In this document: piece by piece, positions 45,426 to 54,490 of the stretch | Layout: each line of letters opens with the position of its first letter | Position numbering within the stretch: the first letter of the stretch is position 1 | NCBI GenBank assembly: GCA_963817785.1 | Contig: CAWFPL010000008.1 | Coordinates: 1 to 64,000 of the forward strand | DNA from: JAKALD01 sp963817785 | GTDB taxonomy: Bacteria; Pseudomonadota; Gammaproteobacteria; Burkholderiales; SG8-39 | Direction of reading: 5' to 3' | DNA: 64,000 bases | Notes under the pieces: generated by a model | What the model saw: the letters and a program-made list of their open reading frames with translations, nothing else | Database searches by the model: none | Told to the model about the DNA's origin: nothing | Translations under genes and position numbers: made by a program

Positions 45426-46235
45426 ATGGGTTTTCTCGCCGGCAAGCGCATCCTGGTCACCGGCTTGCTCAGCAACCGCTCGATCGCCTACGGCATCGCG
45501 CAGGCCGCGCATCGCGAGGGCGCCGAGCTCGCGCTCACCTACCAGAACGAACGCTTCAAGGAGCGGGCCGAAGCCATGGCGCGCGAGCTCGGATCGGACG
45601 TTGCCCTGCCGTGCGACGTGGCGAACGACGCGGAGATCGACGCGCTTTTCCAGGCACTCGCCGCACGCTGGGACGGCCTCGACGGCCTGGTGCACGCGAT
45701 CGCATTCGCGCCGCGCGAATCGATCGCCGGCGATTTCCTCGATGGCCTGTCGCGCGACGCGTTCCGCCAGGCCCACGACATCTCGGTGTACAGCTTCCCG
45801 GCGCTGGCAAAGGCCGCCCTGCCCATGATGCGCGGGCGGCGCGGCGCTCTGCTCACGCTCAGCTATCTGGGCGCCGAGCGCGTGGTGCCGCACTACAACC
45901 TGATGGGGCTCGCCAAGGCGAGCCTCGAGGCGGCGGTGCGCTACCTGGCCTCGGACCTCGGCCCGCAAGGCATCCGCGCGAACGCGATCTCGGCCGGGCC
46001 GATCAAGACGCTCGCCGCTGCCGGCATCTCCGGGTTCGGCCGCATCCTGAAGTTCGTCGAGGAAAACGCCCCGCTGCGGCGCAACGTCACCATCGAGGAC
46101 GTCGGCAACGCCGCCGCCTTTCTGCTCTCGGATCTCGCCGCGGGAATCACCGGTGAGGTGCTCTACGTCGACGGCGGCTTCAACACCGCGGTCGGCGGCA
46201 TCCCCCGCGGCGAGAACGACGCCCGGTCGGGGTGA
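45426..46235 (+). CDS. fabI: Enoyl-[acyl-carrier-protein] reductase (NADH)
   Basis: A 269-residue FabI, the last step of fatty acid elongation. It starts FLAGKRILVTGLLSNRSIAYGIAQA. The catalytic residues fall where expected: Tyr147, Tyr157 and Lys164 (SYLGAERVVPHYNLMGLAKASLEA), nearly identical in number to the E. coli enzyme. The C-terminal GFGRILKFVEENAPLRRNVTIEDVGN and ITGEVLYVDGGFN are typical. It is divergent from the importer operon and convergent with ppiD across 9 bases. Confidence 0.96.
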   Translation: MGFLAGKRILVTGLLSNRSIAYGIAQAAHREGAELALTYQNERFKERAEAMARELGSDVALPCDVANDAEIDALFQALAARWDGLDGLVHAIAFAPRESIAGDFLDGLSRDAFRQAHDISVYSFPALAKAALPMMRGRRGALLTLSYLGAERVVPHYNLMGLAKASLEAAVRYLASDLGPQGIRANAISAGPIKTLAAAGISGFGRILKFVEENAPLRRNVTIEDVGNAAAFLLSDLAAGITGEVLYVDGGFNTAVGGIPRGENDARSG

Positions 46236-46244
46236 AGCGCCGGG

Positions 46245-48140
46245 CTACTTCTTTTCCAGGTTCTTGTCGTAGATCTTGATGTCGGCGCGCGCGTGCAGCG
46301 CGTCGAGATAGGCTTCGAATTCCTCCGCGCCGGCTGCGCGCTGCGCGGTCGCGAGCTGGGCGGCCTGCTGCTGCTTGCTGCCGGGCGGCGGCGCGATGAC
46401 CTGCGAGATGCGGTACACCGCGAAGCCGGATTCGCCCTGGTCCAGGCCGACATAGGCCGGCAGCTTGGCCGCGTTCGCCGCCATGACCAGGTTCAGCGCC
46501 TGCGGTGCCAGGCCCTGGGGATCGAGCCGCGAGACCTGCTTTGCCGCGCCCCACGTCAGGTCAGGGCTGCCGCCCTTGAGCAGCTGCGCGAGCTTGGCCT
46601 CGCCCGCCTGGTGCGCCAGCTTGGCCGCTTCCTGCGCCTTCAGCTCCTGGTCGATGCGCGCCTTCACCTCGTCAAACCCGCGCTCCCGCGCCGGCTCGTG
46701 CGCGACCACGCGCGCCGAGACCAGCACGTTCGGTGCGACTTCGATCGCGTCCGTGTTGCGGTGCGCCTGAAGCGAGTCCGAGGAGAACAGCGCGCTGACC
46801 AGCTTCGGATTGCCGAGCGGCCCGAGGTCCGGGTTCGCGCCGCGCACGATCCAGCCGGTGTCCTTCACCGGAAGCTTGTAGCGTTCGGCCACCGGTTTCA
46901 GGCTGTCGGACTGCTCGTACACCATGTCGCTGAACTTTTCCGCCGCCTCGTTGAAGAGTCCCATTCCCTTCTGCTTCTGCAGCTCCGCGGTCAACTGCGC
47001 GCGCACCGCTTCGAGCGGGCGCACCGTCGCGGGATGGATCCCGGTGAGCTCGATGATGTGATAGCCGAACTCGGTCTCGATTGGGCCCTCGATCTGCCCC
47101 TGCTCCATGCCGAACACGGCATCGTCGAACCGCTTGACCATCGTGCCGCGCTGGAAAAACCCCAGATCGCCGCCCTTTTGCGCCGAGCCCGGATCCTGCG
47201 AGTACTTCTTCGCCAGTGCGGCGAACTGCGACGGCGACTTGCGCACCTCGGCGAGGATCTCCTCGGCCTTCTTGAGGGCTGCCTGCTTCTGTTCCGCCGT
47301 GGCTTTCGGCGGGACCGTGATCAGGATGTGGCTCGCGCGACGCTCTTCGGGCGTGCGAAATTCGCTGGCATGCGCCGCGTAGGCCGCTTTCAGATCGGCG
47401 TCGCTGATCTGCATCTGCTCGCCTAGCGCTTCCGGCGAGAGCTCGACATACTCGGCGCGCACGCGCTCCGGAACGCGAAACTCGGCCAGGTGGGCAGCGT
47501 AATAGGCCTTGAGCTGCGCCTCGTCGAGCTTGACCTGGGGGAGGAATTGCTGCGCCGGGATCTGCGCCTCCGACACTTCGCGCTTCTGTGCCAGCAGCGC
47601 GGCGAGCCGCTCGGCCACGGTGCGCGAAGCGATCGCGGTGTTGCTGATCGATCCCGTCAGCTCGGCAAGCGCCAGGTCCGAGCGCACCTGACTCTCGAAC
47701 ATCGCCGGCGTAAGCCCCTGCCCATTGAGCAGCGTCTCGTAGCTCGAGCGCGAGAATTTGCCGTCCTTCTGGAAGGCCGGCTGCGCGGCGATCACCGCGC
47801 GCAGCGCGTCGTCGCTCGCCGTGAGGTGCGCCCTGATCGCCTGCTCGGCGATCACGCTGCGCTGGATCATTGACTCGAGCAGAGCGCGCCGCGCCTGCGG
47901 AGTGTCGAACTTGTCGACGTCGAAGGCGCTGCCGAGCAGCGCGCGCATCCGATCCTGCTCGCGCTGCAGCTGGTCGGTGAAGGCCTTCTGCGTAATACCG
48001 ATGCTGTCGACGGTGGCGACGTCGGTGCTGCCGCCCATGACGTGCGTGTACGACTGGATCCCCCAGGTCGCGAACGTCACGCCGATGAGGGCCAGCACGA
48101 TCTGCATCAGCCGCTTGTGTTTGTCGATGAACTCGAACAT
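46245..48140 (-). CDS. ppiD: Peptidyl-prolyl isomerase/chaperone PpiD
   Basis: A 631-residue inner-membrane-anchored periplasmic chaperone. A short cytoplasmic start FEFIDKHKRLMQIV leads into one transmembrane helix (VLALIGVTFATWGIQSY). A SurA-like helical N-domain follows (PQARRALLESMIQRSVIAEQAIRAHL). The parvulin domain is at about residues 265-365 (RASHILITVPPKATAEQ, SQDPGSAQKGGDLGFFQRGTMVKRFDDAVF, GYHIIELTGI), then a helical C-domain. It assists outer-membrane protein folding at the Sec exit. In betaproteobacteria it is commonly next to tRNA genes, as the tRNA-Asp fragment upstream confirms. Confidence 0.94.
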   Translation of the reverse strand: MFEFIDKHKRLMQIVLALIGVTFATWGIQSYTHVMGGSTDVATVDSIGITQKAFTDQLQREQDRMRALLGSAFDVDKFDTPQARRALLESMIQRSVIAEQAIRAHLTASDDALRAVIAAQPAFQKDGKFSRSSYETLLNGQGLTPAMFESQVRSDLALAELTGSISNTAIASRTVAERLAALLAQKREVSEAQIPAQQFLPQVKLDEAQLKAYYAAHLAEFRVPERVRAEYVELSPEALGEQMQISDADLKAAYAAHASEFRTPEERRASHILITVPPKATAEQKQAALKKAEEILAEVRKSPSQFAALAKKYSQDPGSAQKGGDLGFFQRGTMVKRFDDAVFGMEQGQIEGPIETEFGYHIIELTGIHPATVRPLEAVRAQLTAELQKQKGMGLFNEAAEKFSDMVYEQSDSLKPVAERYKLPVKDTGWIVRGANPDLGPLGNPKLVSALFSSDSLQAHRNTDAIEVAPNVLVSARVVAHEPARERGFDEVKARIDQELKAQEAAKLAHQAGEAKLAQLLKGGSPDLTWGAAKQVSRLDPQGLAPQALNLVMAANAAKLPAYVGLDQGESGFAVYRISQVIAPPPGSKQQQAAQLATAQRAAGAEEFEAYLDALHARADIKIYDKNLEKK

Positions 48141-48154
48141 GCGTTGGCCGCAAA

Positions 48155-48179
48155 GTAAAAAGGGCCCCGCGGGACCCTC
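48155..48179 (-). terminator. Rho-independent terminator of the tRNA-Asp locus
   Basis: On the minus strand a G+C-rich stem (48178-48161, GGGTCCC and GGGGCCC with one G-U pair) is followed by TTTTT (48160-48157 region). It sits between the tRNA-Asp 3' fragment and ppiD, where the tRNA transcript would end. Confidence 0.7.
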
Positions 48180-48216
48180 TGGTCAAGAACGCCGCAGCGC
48201 GGCGGTTCTAGGAATC

Positions 48217-48260
48217 TGGCGGAGTGGACGGGACTCGAACCCGCGACCCCCGGCGTGACA
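48217..48260 (-). pseudogene. tRNA-Asp 3' half (likely attachment site)
   Basis: Read on the minus strand, 44 bases run from the anticodon loop (TGTCAC, containing GTC) through the 3' anticodon strand GCCGG, the variable loop, the T-arm GCGGG-TTCGAGT-CCCGT and the acceptor strand CCACTCC to a G and the encoded CCA. This matches the bacterial tRNA-Asp pattern. The 5' half is missing: the bases before TGTCAC do not pair with the stem. A break exactly at the anticodon loop is typical of integrase crossover in a tRNA gene. Confidence 0.8.
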
Positions 48261-48270
48261 AAGGGACTGT

Positions 48271-48331
48271 AGCGGAGGTAAGTGGTTGAAGCAACTCGGA
48301 GTCAGCAGCGCCATCCACCACTTACCCCGCT
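48271..48331. repeat. Inverted repeat beside the tRNA-Asp fragment
   Basis: Arms 48271-48286 and 48317-48331 (around GTAAGTGGT/ACCACTTAC) are complementary with one unpaired base, around a 30-base loop. The repeat starts 11 bases inside the presumed element end. The stretch 48264-48555 has no credible gene. The repeat may be an integrase arm-type site or a hairpin terminator. Confidence 0.5.
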
Positions 48332-48555
48332 TCATTTCCGCTCTTGCCCTGCTCGCCCGAAAGCACAGTTTCGGCACAGTCCCCCGAGCAGCGCGCTTGG
48401 GGTGCTTCCGCTCATTCACTGGGCCATCATTGTACCACCGCGCGCTGCCACTCCCTGACGAGGTTCACCTTCCCCGACCTCCGGGATAGCTTGCGCACCC
48501 CCATCCGCATGTTTCGGGAATCTGGCATAACGCGTGGATTTCGCCAGCACCCGCG

Positions 48556-49408
48556 TCAACCGTGGTAGTCCAGTCCGATATCGAGCGCGGACGCGCTATG
48601 CGTCAGCCAGCCGACGGAGATCAGGTCGACACCGCAGGCCGCGATGGATGCGGCAGTGGCCGGCGTGATGCGGCCCGACGCCTCGGTTACCGCGCGAGCA
48701 GCGACCATCGCCACCGCCCGGCGCAATGTCTCCAGGTCCATGTTGTCGAGTAGCACCGCATCGGCCCGCGCCTCGAGGGCCTCGGCGAGCTGGGCAAGCG
48801 TGTCTACTTCGACCTCGATTCTAACCAGATGGCCAGTGGCGGCACGCGCGCGCTCAATCGCTGGCACGATCCCGCCGGCAACCGCGACGTGGTTGTCCTT
48901 GATCAGGATGGCGTCATCGAGCCCAAAGCGGTGGTTGCTGCCGCCGCCCACGCGAATGGCGTACTTCTGCAACGCGCGCAATCCGGGCATGGTCTTGCGC
49001 GTACATGTGACGCGCGTACGGTAGCCACGCAATGCATCAACCACTGCTGCAGTCGCCGAGGCCACGCCACTCAAGTGACATAGAAAATTGAGCGCCACGC
49101 GCTCGGCACTCAGGATGCCGCGCGCTGGTCCGGTGATGGTGGCGATAATGTCGCCAGGAGAAAGCTGGCTTCCATCCGGGCGCTGAACGCACGTCTCGAT
49201 CGTTGCATCAAGGATGCCGGAAGGCAAGCAATGCCGCCTCAAGGCCGTCGAGCACGCCGGCTTGGCGCGCCACCAGCGCAGTGCGGACGCACACCCCGGT
49301 CGGCACGATGGCATCGGTGGTGATGTCGCCCGCGCGCCCCATGTCCTCAAGCAGTGCGGCACGCACCACGGGTTCGATCAGGATGGTCGCGATCGGAGGC
49401 ACGGGCAC
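48556..49408 (-). CDS. nadC: Nicotinate-nucleotide pyrophosphorylase (one frameshift)
   Basis: NadC of about 283 residues, which converts quinolinate and PRPP to nicotinate mononucleotide. The N-terminus (LIEPVVRAALLEDMGRAGDITTDAIVP) is in one frame. After LLAFR near 49215 the protein continues one frame over with LDATIETC. The catalytic parts are intact: TGPARGILSAERVALNFLCHLSGVAS, TRKTMPGLRALQKYAIRVGGGSNHRFGLDDAILIKDNH, VDLISVGWLTHS. Length is one base over a multiple of three. The start is GTG 49408, 3 bases after the nadB stop. It may be an error or true decay, since nadB upstream is truncated. Confidence 0.88.
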
Positions 49409-49411
49409 TTT

Positions 49412-49603
49412 TCAGGCTCCCACGGCGCCACGTGCGAGCGCCTCGAGCGTATCCTCCGACCACTCTTGGAGGTCGGCGAGGCTAAGCCGGTGTCGGTACG
49501 CGAATTCGGTTGAGCGCACTGGAAAATCCGAGCGATAGTGCGCTCCGCGACTCTCCTCTCGATGAAGCGCCCCGACGGCAATGAACAGCGCCACCAGCGC
49601 CGG
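49412..49603 (-). pseudogene. nadB: L-aspartate oxidase C-terminal remnant
   Basis: About 63 codons survive. REESRGAHYRSDFPVRS is the conserved C-terminal NadB/succinate-dehydrogenase-type segment, followed by FAYRHRLSLADLQEW to the stop. Homology disappears near 49600, where IS5-family sequence begins on the other strand. All FAD-binding and catalytic parts are missing, so the enzyme is lost. It directly precedes nadC, the usual nadBC order. Confidence 0.75.
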
Positions 49604-50097
49604 GACGGGGCCTTGCTCAAGGCCCCGCTGGCGCAGGAGTCGGTCGGGCCCAACCCCACCGACCGGGGAGAAAATGGGAGCAAGCGAATGCTCCTGGTCG
49701 ACGCCCGTGGCGTCCCGCTGTCGCTCATCGTGAGCGCGGCCAACCGACATGACATCACCCAGCTCGTACCCACCCTCGATGCCCTCGTCGCCCCGCGGCC
49801 GCCAGTTGCCCCGCACGCCCGGCAGCACTTGTGCGCCGACGCCGGATTCGTGGGCGCGGCGGCACGCCAAGACATGATCGATCGCCACTACACGCCCCAT
49901 GTCCGGCCTCGCGGCGAGGAACGCACCCAGCGAGCCCAAGCCAAGCGAGCGCGGCGTTGGGTCGTCGAAGTCGCGCACTCGTGGTTCACCCGCTTTCGTA
50001 AGCTGCTGGTTCGCTACGAGAACACGCACCGCTCCTACCTGGCCTTGAATATGCTGGCCGGCACGTCCCAGCGAAGATAAACATTATTTACGGATAA
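49604..50097 (+). pseudogene. IS5-family transposase remnant (5'-truncated, frameshifted)
   Basis: The sequence enters the DDE domain midway (DGALLKAPLAQESVGPNPTDRGENGSKRMLLVDARGVPLSLIVSAANRHD) and continues through LCADAGFVG to RWVVEVAHSWFTRFRKLLVRYEN with the catalytic Glu. Near 50070 the frame changes and the family's usual end (KINIIYG) is read to TAA 50097. The N-terminal half and left end are absent, and the junction with nadB is at about 49600. GGATAAGTTCT just after may be the right terminal repeat. Confidence 0.78.
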
Positions 50098-50171
50098 GTT
50101 CTAAGTATTATCCTTGGCATGTCGAAAGAAAGGGGGGGAACCCGACGTCAACTGGTGCCGCATCGCGGGTG

Positions 50172-50405
50172 ATGCTGGCGGTAGATGCAGCGAGACGGCT
50201 CGTTTTGGGCCTGTGGCGGCGGTACGACCGCATGCCAGGCGCCAACTGCGACATGGAGATGGCTTCGTTCTACCTGTGGCTGGAAAGCAGCCATCCCGAG
50301 GCGCTCCGCTTTCGATGCCACGGCTCCAAGTGGGAGCTGGTACGGCGCTGGCTGGAGCATGACAACAAAATTAGACGATCGATAGGCCGAGCCGCCCGAC
50401 TGTGA
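50172..50405 (+). CDS. Small hypothetical protein
   Basis: A 77-residue frame with a plausible coding pattern (ASFYLWLESSHPEALRFRCHGSKWELVRRWLEHDNKIRR). No signal, membrane segment or known domain is seen. ATG 50172 is preceded by GTG 50169. It lies just after the IS5 remnant and could be a fragment. The following 290 bases (50406-50693) hold no gene I can support, only a short TCAGATG/CATCTGA inverted repeat near 50500. Confidence 0.35.
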   Translation: MLAVDAARRLVLGLWRRYDRMPGANCDMEMASFYLWLESSHPEALRFRCHGSKWELVRRWLEHDNKIRRSIGRAARL

Positions 50406-50693
50406 ATCGGCGGCATCGGAGGCCTCGGAGCCGTTGCCCAGGTGAGCCGGCTGATTCAGAGATTTCGGTTGGACGCGAGACAGTTCTGGGCAGGAGTCAG
50501 ATGAAGTAGCTCACCATCTGATGGTCCTACTGTCCCCGGCAGGTACCCGGGGCGCAAGGGGTCGTGCCCATAGCGGGACTGCAGACCAATGCGGCGAGCT
50601 GGGGTTCCTCACCCGCCCGCCCCGGGGGCGCCGGATCGTTTCCTCGCGCACCAGCAGTGTCTGCAAGACCTCCCAGTTAGGCACAAGGCAGGC

Positions 50694-51107
50694 TCAGCCG
50701 CTAGGGCGCGCTTTCGGGCGCCCTGAGATGGCCGCCGCGCCGTCACCCATGAGAGCAAGTGCAATGAGCGCCACCGCCCACAGCGCGGGATATTCCCATC
50801 CGCCACCTTTCGCAGTGAAGATCCAACCATGCGGAAAGTGGAACGCGATCACGCCTAGCATCTCGACGAACAGGATGATCGAGACCCAGCGCGTCCATAG
50901 GCCGAGAATCAGTGCAGTGCCGCCTGCAAGCTCGGCGAATATCACGAAGTAGGCGACGAATCCCGGATACCCGATTGAGGCGAAGAACTTCACCGTCCCC
51001 GGCACAGTGAAGACCAGCACCTTGAGTAGTCCGTGGGCAAGAAAGAGCAGCCCAAGTGTCACGCGAAGCAAGAGCGCCGCGTACGGCGCGGTGCGATTGT
51101 CGATCAT
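50694..51107 (-). CDS. DoxX-family membrane protein
   Basis: A 137-residue protein with four hydrophobic helices. The typical DoxX start is AALLLRVTLGLLFLAHGLLKVLVF, and FAELAGGTALILGLWTRWVSIILFVEMLGVI follows. AGAGGAGGTGACTC precedes ATG 51107, a strong ribosome-binding site. DoxX-like proteins are linked to thiol stress or quinone-related membrane oxidoreductase complexes, but this one has no partner gene here. The upstream 330 bases (51108-51437) hold no gene. Confidence 0.85.
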   Translation of the reverse strand: MIDNRTAPYAALLLRVTLGLLFLAHGLLKVLVFTVPGTVKFFASIGYPGFVAYFVIFAELAGGTALILGLWTRWVSIILFVEMLGVIAFHFPHGWIFTAKGGGWEYPALWAVALIALALMGDGAAAISGRPKARPSG

Positions 51108-51437
51108 GAGTCACCTCCTCTGAAAAATCGGTCTTTCTGCCGCAGGATACCGCCGGGACGACGGAATGCCCACAACGCGCCAATCCGCCAGTATGGCCCC
51201 AACGTGTGGGAATCCTGCCCCCCGCACAGTGACTCAAGATTGCCACACAAGGTTCGAGCCCGCCATTCAGCCCTCGATTTGGCGGGGTGCCCAAATCGCG
51301 GGGATCAGGCCACCGCGCGCCTCTATGGGTAAATGCAGTGGCTACGGGCTGTTCCCGGCGCTCAATGATTGTGGAGGCCGGGAGGATGAACACGCCCTCG
51401 GTCGCCCTACGGGGGCCCACACCGTGGCGCGCGGTGC

Positions 51438-52081
51438 TCAGTTCAGAGGCTCGATCGCGCCGTTCGCGATCCGTACGTGATCGCCGGGGCGCCAGGCCGG
51501 CTCAGTGGCGACCGATATCACCTGTGTTGTACCGCTCTCGAGGCGTACGCTGACCTCCCAGCGCTTGGTTGTGCGCACGCGTTTTTCGATCTGGTTGCCC
51601 GCGAGCGCGCCGCCCGCGGCGCCCGCCAACGTCATGACCGTGCGCCGTTACCGTTGCCGATCTGGTTCCCGAGCAATGCGCCCGCGACACCGCCCGCGAC
51701 TGCGCCGAGGCCAGATCCTTGACCTTTAACTTCGACGGCGCGCACCGATTCGACCACGCCGCAGTCCAGACATCGCGGTTGGCTCTGGGCGACTTGCACG
51801 CTCCGGGTGGCGGACGTCTCGGTTTTGTGCGCCGGCTCCTCGAGGGCGGAGCGATGCGTAGAACTCCTACGCGCCGCTTCCTTCTTGCTAGCCAGCGGCG
51901 CTTTGACCGCGGAAGGTGCCGGCGCTGCGTTCGTCGCCGCGGACTCGGCGGGTGCCACCGAACCATGCGAGCTGGGCAGCACGCCCGTGAACGCGGCGAT
52001 GCCAACCCCCGCGAGAACGATAACCGCCACCGCGGCGGTAGCTACCAGCCGGTGCAGCTTGCGTCTCGGTTCGGTCTCCAT
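51438..52081 (-). CDS. Glycine-zipper 2TM-domain envelope protein (one frameshift)
   Basis: About 214 residues after correction. An N-terminal anchor (LVATAAVAVIVLAGVGIAAFTG) leads to an Ala/Pro/Ser-rich linker, then CLDCGVVESVRAVEVKGQGSGLGAVAGGVAGALLGNQIG, the glycine zipper. One frame over it continues MTLAGAAGGALAGNQIEKRVRTTKRWEVSVRLESG, the second zipper half and SlyB-like C-terminus. The shift is near 51640-51650, one missing base. AGGAGGG precedes ATG 52081. It probably sits in the envelope. Function unknown, often stress-related. Confidence 0.8.
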
Positions 52082-52452
52082 TGCGTGCCCTCCTGCACGG
52101 CCCCCATGACCGGGTACGGCGCGGAGTCTACCCACGCGTTCACCCCCTCGCCAGGGCGGTTCGTTCAAGAGTTCTCCTGCTCACCACTGGCGTGAGATCG
52201 TTCACGCTGAGGGCGTTCGCGGCAAGAGGCTGCCTAAAGTGTGCATTCGTTCACATCTTTACGCAGCCCTATCGGAAGCTCCTCGACTGTGTCGGCCTCC
52301 AGCGATGATGAATTGAAGGGATCCCGTACTGTTGGTTCTGCCCGACGCCCGAGGGTTATAAATAGATACGATTTTTATGTCTCCGGGAGCAGCCTGCCGC
52401 ACAGCCTGCGCGCTATATTGAACGCTCCGGCTTGCTCTGAACGGAGGCAATT

Positions 52453-52776
52453 ATGCGTAAACCGGTTTCACTTTTGTTGTGCGCATTGATCGGCGCGGTG
52501 TTCAGCCTCGGCGCAGCGGCGCATGGACCCGGCGGTGGTGGCGGATTCGGCGGTGGCTTCAGCCACGGCTCGGCAGTCGGTCCATCCTCAAGCGGAGCGC
52601 TTGAGAACTCGAATGGACGGTTTTCTCAGGACCGGGATCAAGGAATGGATCGAGCCCAGGACCGCATGAGCGACCAAGGTCTCACTAACGAACAGGCGAC
52701 GCAGCCGCACAAAAAGCGGCACTACCACGCCCGAGGAAGCAAGTCCACGAGCGACACCGGGTCCGCAAAGCATTAG
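52453..52776 (+). CDS. Small exported Gly/His-rich protein
   Basis: A 107-residue protein with a Sec signal (LLLCALIGAVFSLGAAA, cleavage before HGPGG). The mature part is glycine-rich (GPGGGGGFGGGFSHGS) and ends in a charged, His-rich tail (HKKRHYHARGSK). GGAGG lies 6 bases before ATG, TATATT (52414-52419) upstream, and a strong terminator follows, so it is a monocistronic unit. It could bind metal through its histidines, which is inference. Confidence 0.7.
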   Translation: MRKPVSLLLCALIGAVFSLGAAAHGPGGGGGFGGGFSHGSAVGPSSSGALENSNGRFSQDRDQGMDRAQDRMSDQGLTNEQATQPHKKRHYHARGSKSTSDTGSAKH

Positions 52777-52793
52777 CCGTCACTTCATGCGCG

Positions 52794-52825
52794 AAAAAGG
52801 CAGGCGTTTGCCTGCCTTTTTTTAT
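52794..52825 (+). terminator. Rho-independent terminator
   Basis: A perfect stem (AAAAAGGCAGGC with GCCTGCCTTTTT) around GTTT is followed by a T7 run and TATTTT. It lies 18 bases after the small exported protein and can act for both strands. Confidence 0.9.
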
Positions 52826-52842
52826 TTTGGCTGCTCGGCAAA

Positions 52843-53028
52843 TCAATGCATTGTCGCCTGCATGGCGAGCACTAGAAAGAGCAACGCCGCGCCTTGGGCG
52901 GCGACCCGCAGTGCCATGTAGCGGGTGCCGTGCACCCGGTCGTACTCGCCACCGTGGACCATGGAGTTGATGCCAAGTATCAGGAACGTCACCGCCGCCC
53001 CGAGGGCAAGTAACGCAAACAGGGTCAT
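52843..53028 (-). CDS. Small two-helix membrane protein
   Basis: A 61-residue protein with helices LFALLALGAAVTFLILGINSMV and LRVAAQGAALLFLVLAMQA, joined by a charged loop HGGEYDRVHGTRYM. ATG 53028 has GGAGGT six bases upstream, which fixes the start over the longer frame. It resembles HIG1-like or twin-TM small proteins of respiratory bacteria; function unknown. The 250 bases beyond it (53029-53280) hold no gene. Confidence 0.7.
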   Translation of the reverse strand: MTLFALLALGAAVTFLILGINSMVHGGEYDRVHGTRYMALRVAAQGAALLFLVLAMQATMH

Positions 53029-53280
53029 GGCCGACCTCCGTTTTAGTGAGCCGACAATGTGAACAGACAATTCCTTTTAGACCACGGAGACGCTATCGCC
53101 TACGGTGGACTGCGGCGTTGTTGATTTGGCGCAAAAATTTTCGACGACCCCTAGTCGCAGCCGCTTCGAGCTGCGCGGAGCCGCCAAGCACTCCTCGGAG
53201 CTGTGTGGCCTACGTTGCGTTCAGGACGAGCTAAACTGACGATTCCTCGCCACGTGAGTTCGCGATGACCCATCGCGAGG

Positions 53281-54189
53281 TCAATCGATCGGCCGATCAA
53301 GCTCCAGGTCGGCGTGCGCGAGCGGATCTTCCGTCGGCTCCAGGTGAGTCGTCACGTTAAGGTGGGGAATCGTGCGCCGAAGATCGGCTTCGATGCGCTC
53401 GCACCAGTCATGGCCTTGCTGGACCGTCCAGGTGCCCGAAACCAGGACATGCAGTGTAACGAAGGCGCGCCTACCGGCTTGCCGGGTCCGCAGCGCGTGG
53501 AAATCCAATCCATGCTGCCTATAGCTCTCCAGGATCTGTCCGATTCGCTTCAGTTCCGGCTCGGACATCGACGCATCCATCAACCCCGCCGCCGAGCGAC
53601 GCATGAGCTCCCAGCCGGTCCGGACGATGTTAGCGGCAACAAGCAGGGCAATGGCCGGATCCAGCCACAGCCGGTCGGTCAGCCACGCAAGGCCGACGCC
53701 GACGATGACTCCGGCGGAAGTCCATACGTCCGTGAGGAGGTGGCGCGCGTCGGCTTCCAGGGTGATCGACCCATAAGTGCGACCCACGGCCAACAGAATG
53801 CGAGCGGTGGCGAAATTGACGATCGATGCGGCGACCGACACGCCTAGGCCGAGGCCGACAGTCTCCAGGGGCTGGGCATTGAACAGGCGCTCGAGGGCGG
53901 CATAGGCGATGCCTGCCGCGGCAACAACGATCAGAAAACCCTCGAAGGCACTCGAGAAGTACTCCGCTTTCCCGTGCCCGTGCGCGTGATTGTCGTCCGG
54001 CGGCAGGGCCGCCAGCGACAGCATGGCGAGCGCCATCAGCGCCCCGGCCAGATTGACGAAAGATTCGAGCGCGTCGGACAACAGGCCCACCGAGCCGGTC
54101 AGCCGCCAGGCAACCCCCTTGAGCAGGATGGTCGTGAGCGCCGCTGCGATGGACAGCCAAGCGTAGCGCTTGAGCGAAACGGGCAGCAT
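53281..54189 (-). CDS. Cation diffusion facilitator (CDF) family transporter
   Basis: A 302-residue metal-proton antiporter. TM region: LLKGVAWRLTGSVGLLSDALESFVNLAGALMAL carries the conserved SDAxE/Asn metal-site pattern. The histidine-rich loop is DDNHAHGHGKAEYFSSAFEGFLI, and the second site is DARHLLTDVWTSAGVIVG. The C-terminal cytoplasmic domain (HALRTRQAGRRAFVTLHVLV...HDWCERIEADLR) is the regulatory ferredoxin-like fold. It probably exports Zn2+, Fe2+ or Mn2+. AGGAGG lies close upstream of ATG 54189. Confidence 0.9.
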   Translation of the reverse strand: MLPVSLKRYAWLSIAAALTTILLKGVAWRLTGSVGLLSDALESFVNLAGALMALAMLSLAALPPDDNHAHGHGKAEYFSSAFEGFLIVVAAAGIAYAALERLFNAQPLETVGLGLGVSVAASIVNFATARILLAVGRTYGSITLEADARHLLTDVWTSAGVIVGVGLAWLTDRLWLDPAIALLVAANIVRTGWELMRRSAAGLMDASMSEPELKRIGQILESYRQHGLDFHALRTRQAGRRAFVTLHVLVSGTWTVQQGHDWCERIEADLRRTIPHLNVTTHLEPTEDPLAHADLELDRPID

Positions 54190-54490
54190 TGATAGGAGGT
54201 CTGTGTAAGCCCACTCTGGAGACCGGAGATCCTAGTCCCTTGAACGGCTCCAGCCAGCCCGTAGGCGACCGCCCCGAGGTAACAGCATCTCGCTTTCCTG
54301 GCTAAACCTCAGGATTTCGATCTGTTCCGCCATTTGCCGTGCATCACCGACCTCGATGCCGGAGCGGCATACCGTACCCTCAAGTTTCGTATGGGCGGAG
54401 CCTAAAGCGCGTGACTTTTGATTACAGTCAAAATGCCTCAAGCCTTGGCGGCTAGCCTCGAGCGATTCCACTGCCGGGCAGGATGCATCC

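Noticed and set aside
48264..48555. A coding gene on the minus strand ending in RGFESRPLRQ
   Set aside because: That peptide is the usual spurious translation of a tRNA T-arm, and the rest of the frame is not protein-like.
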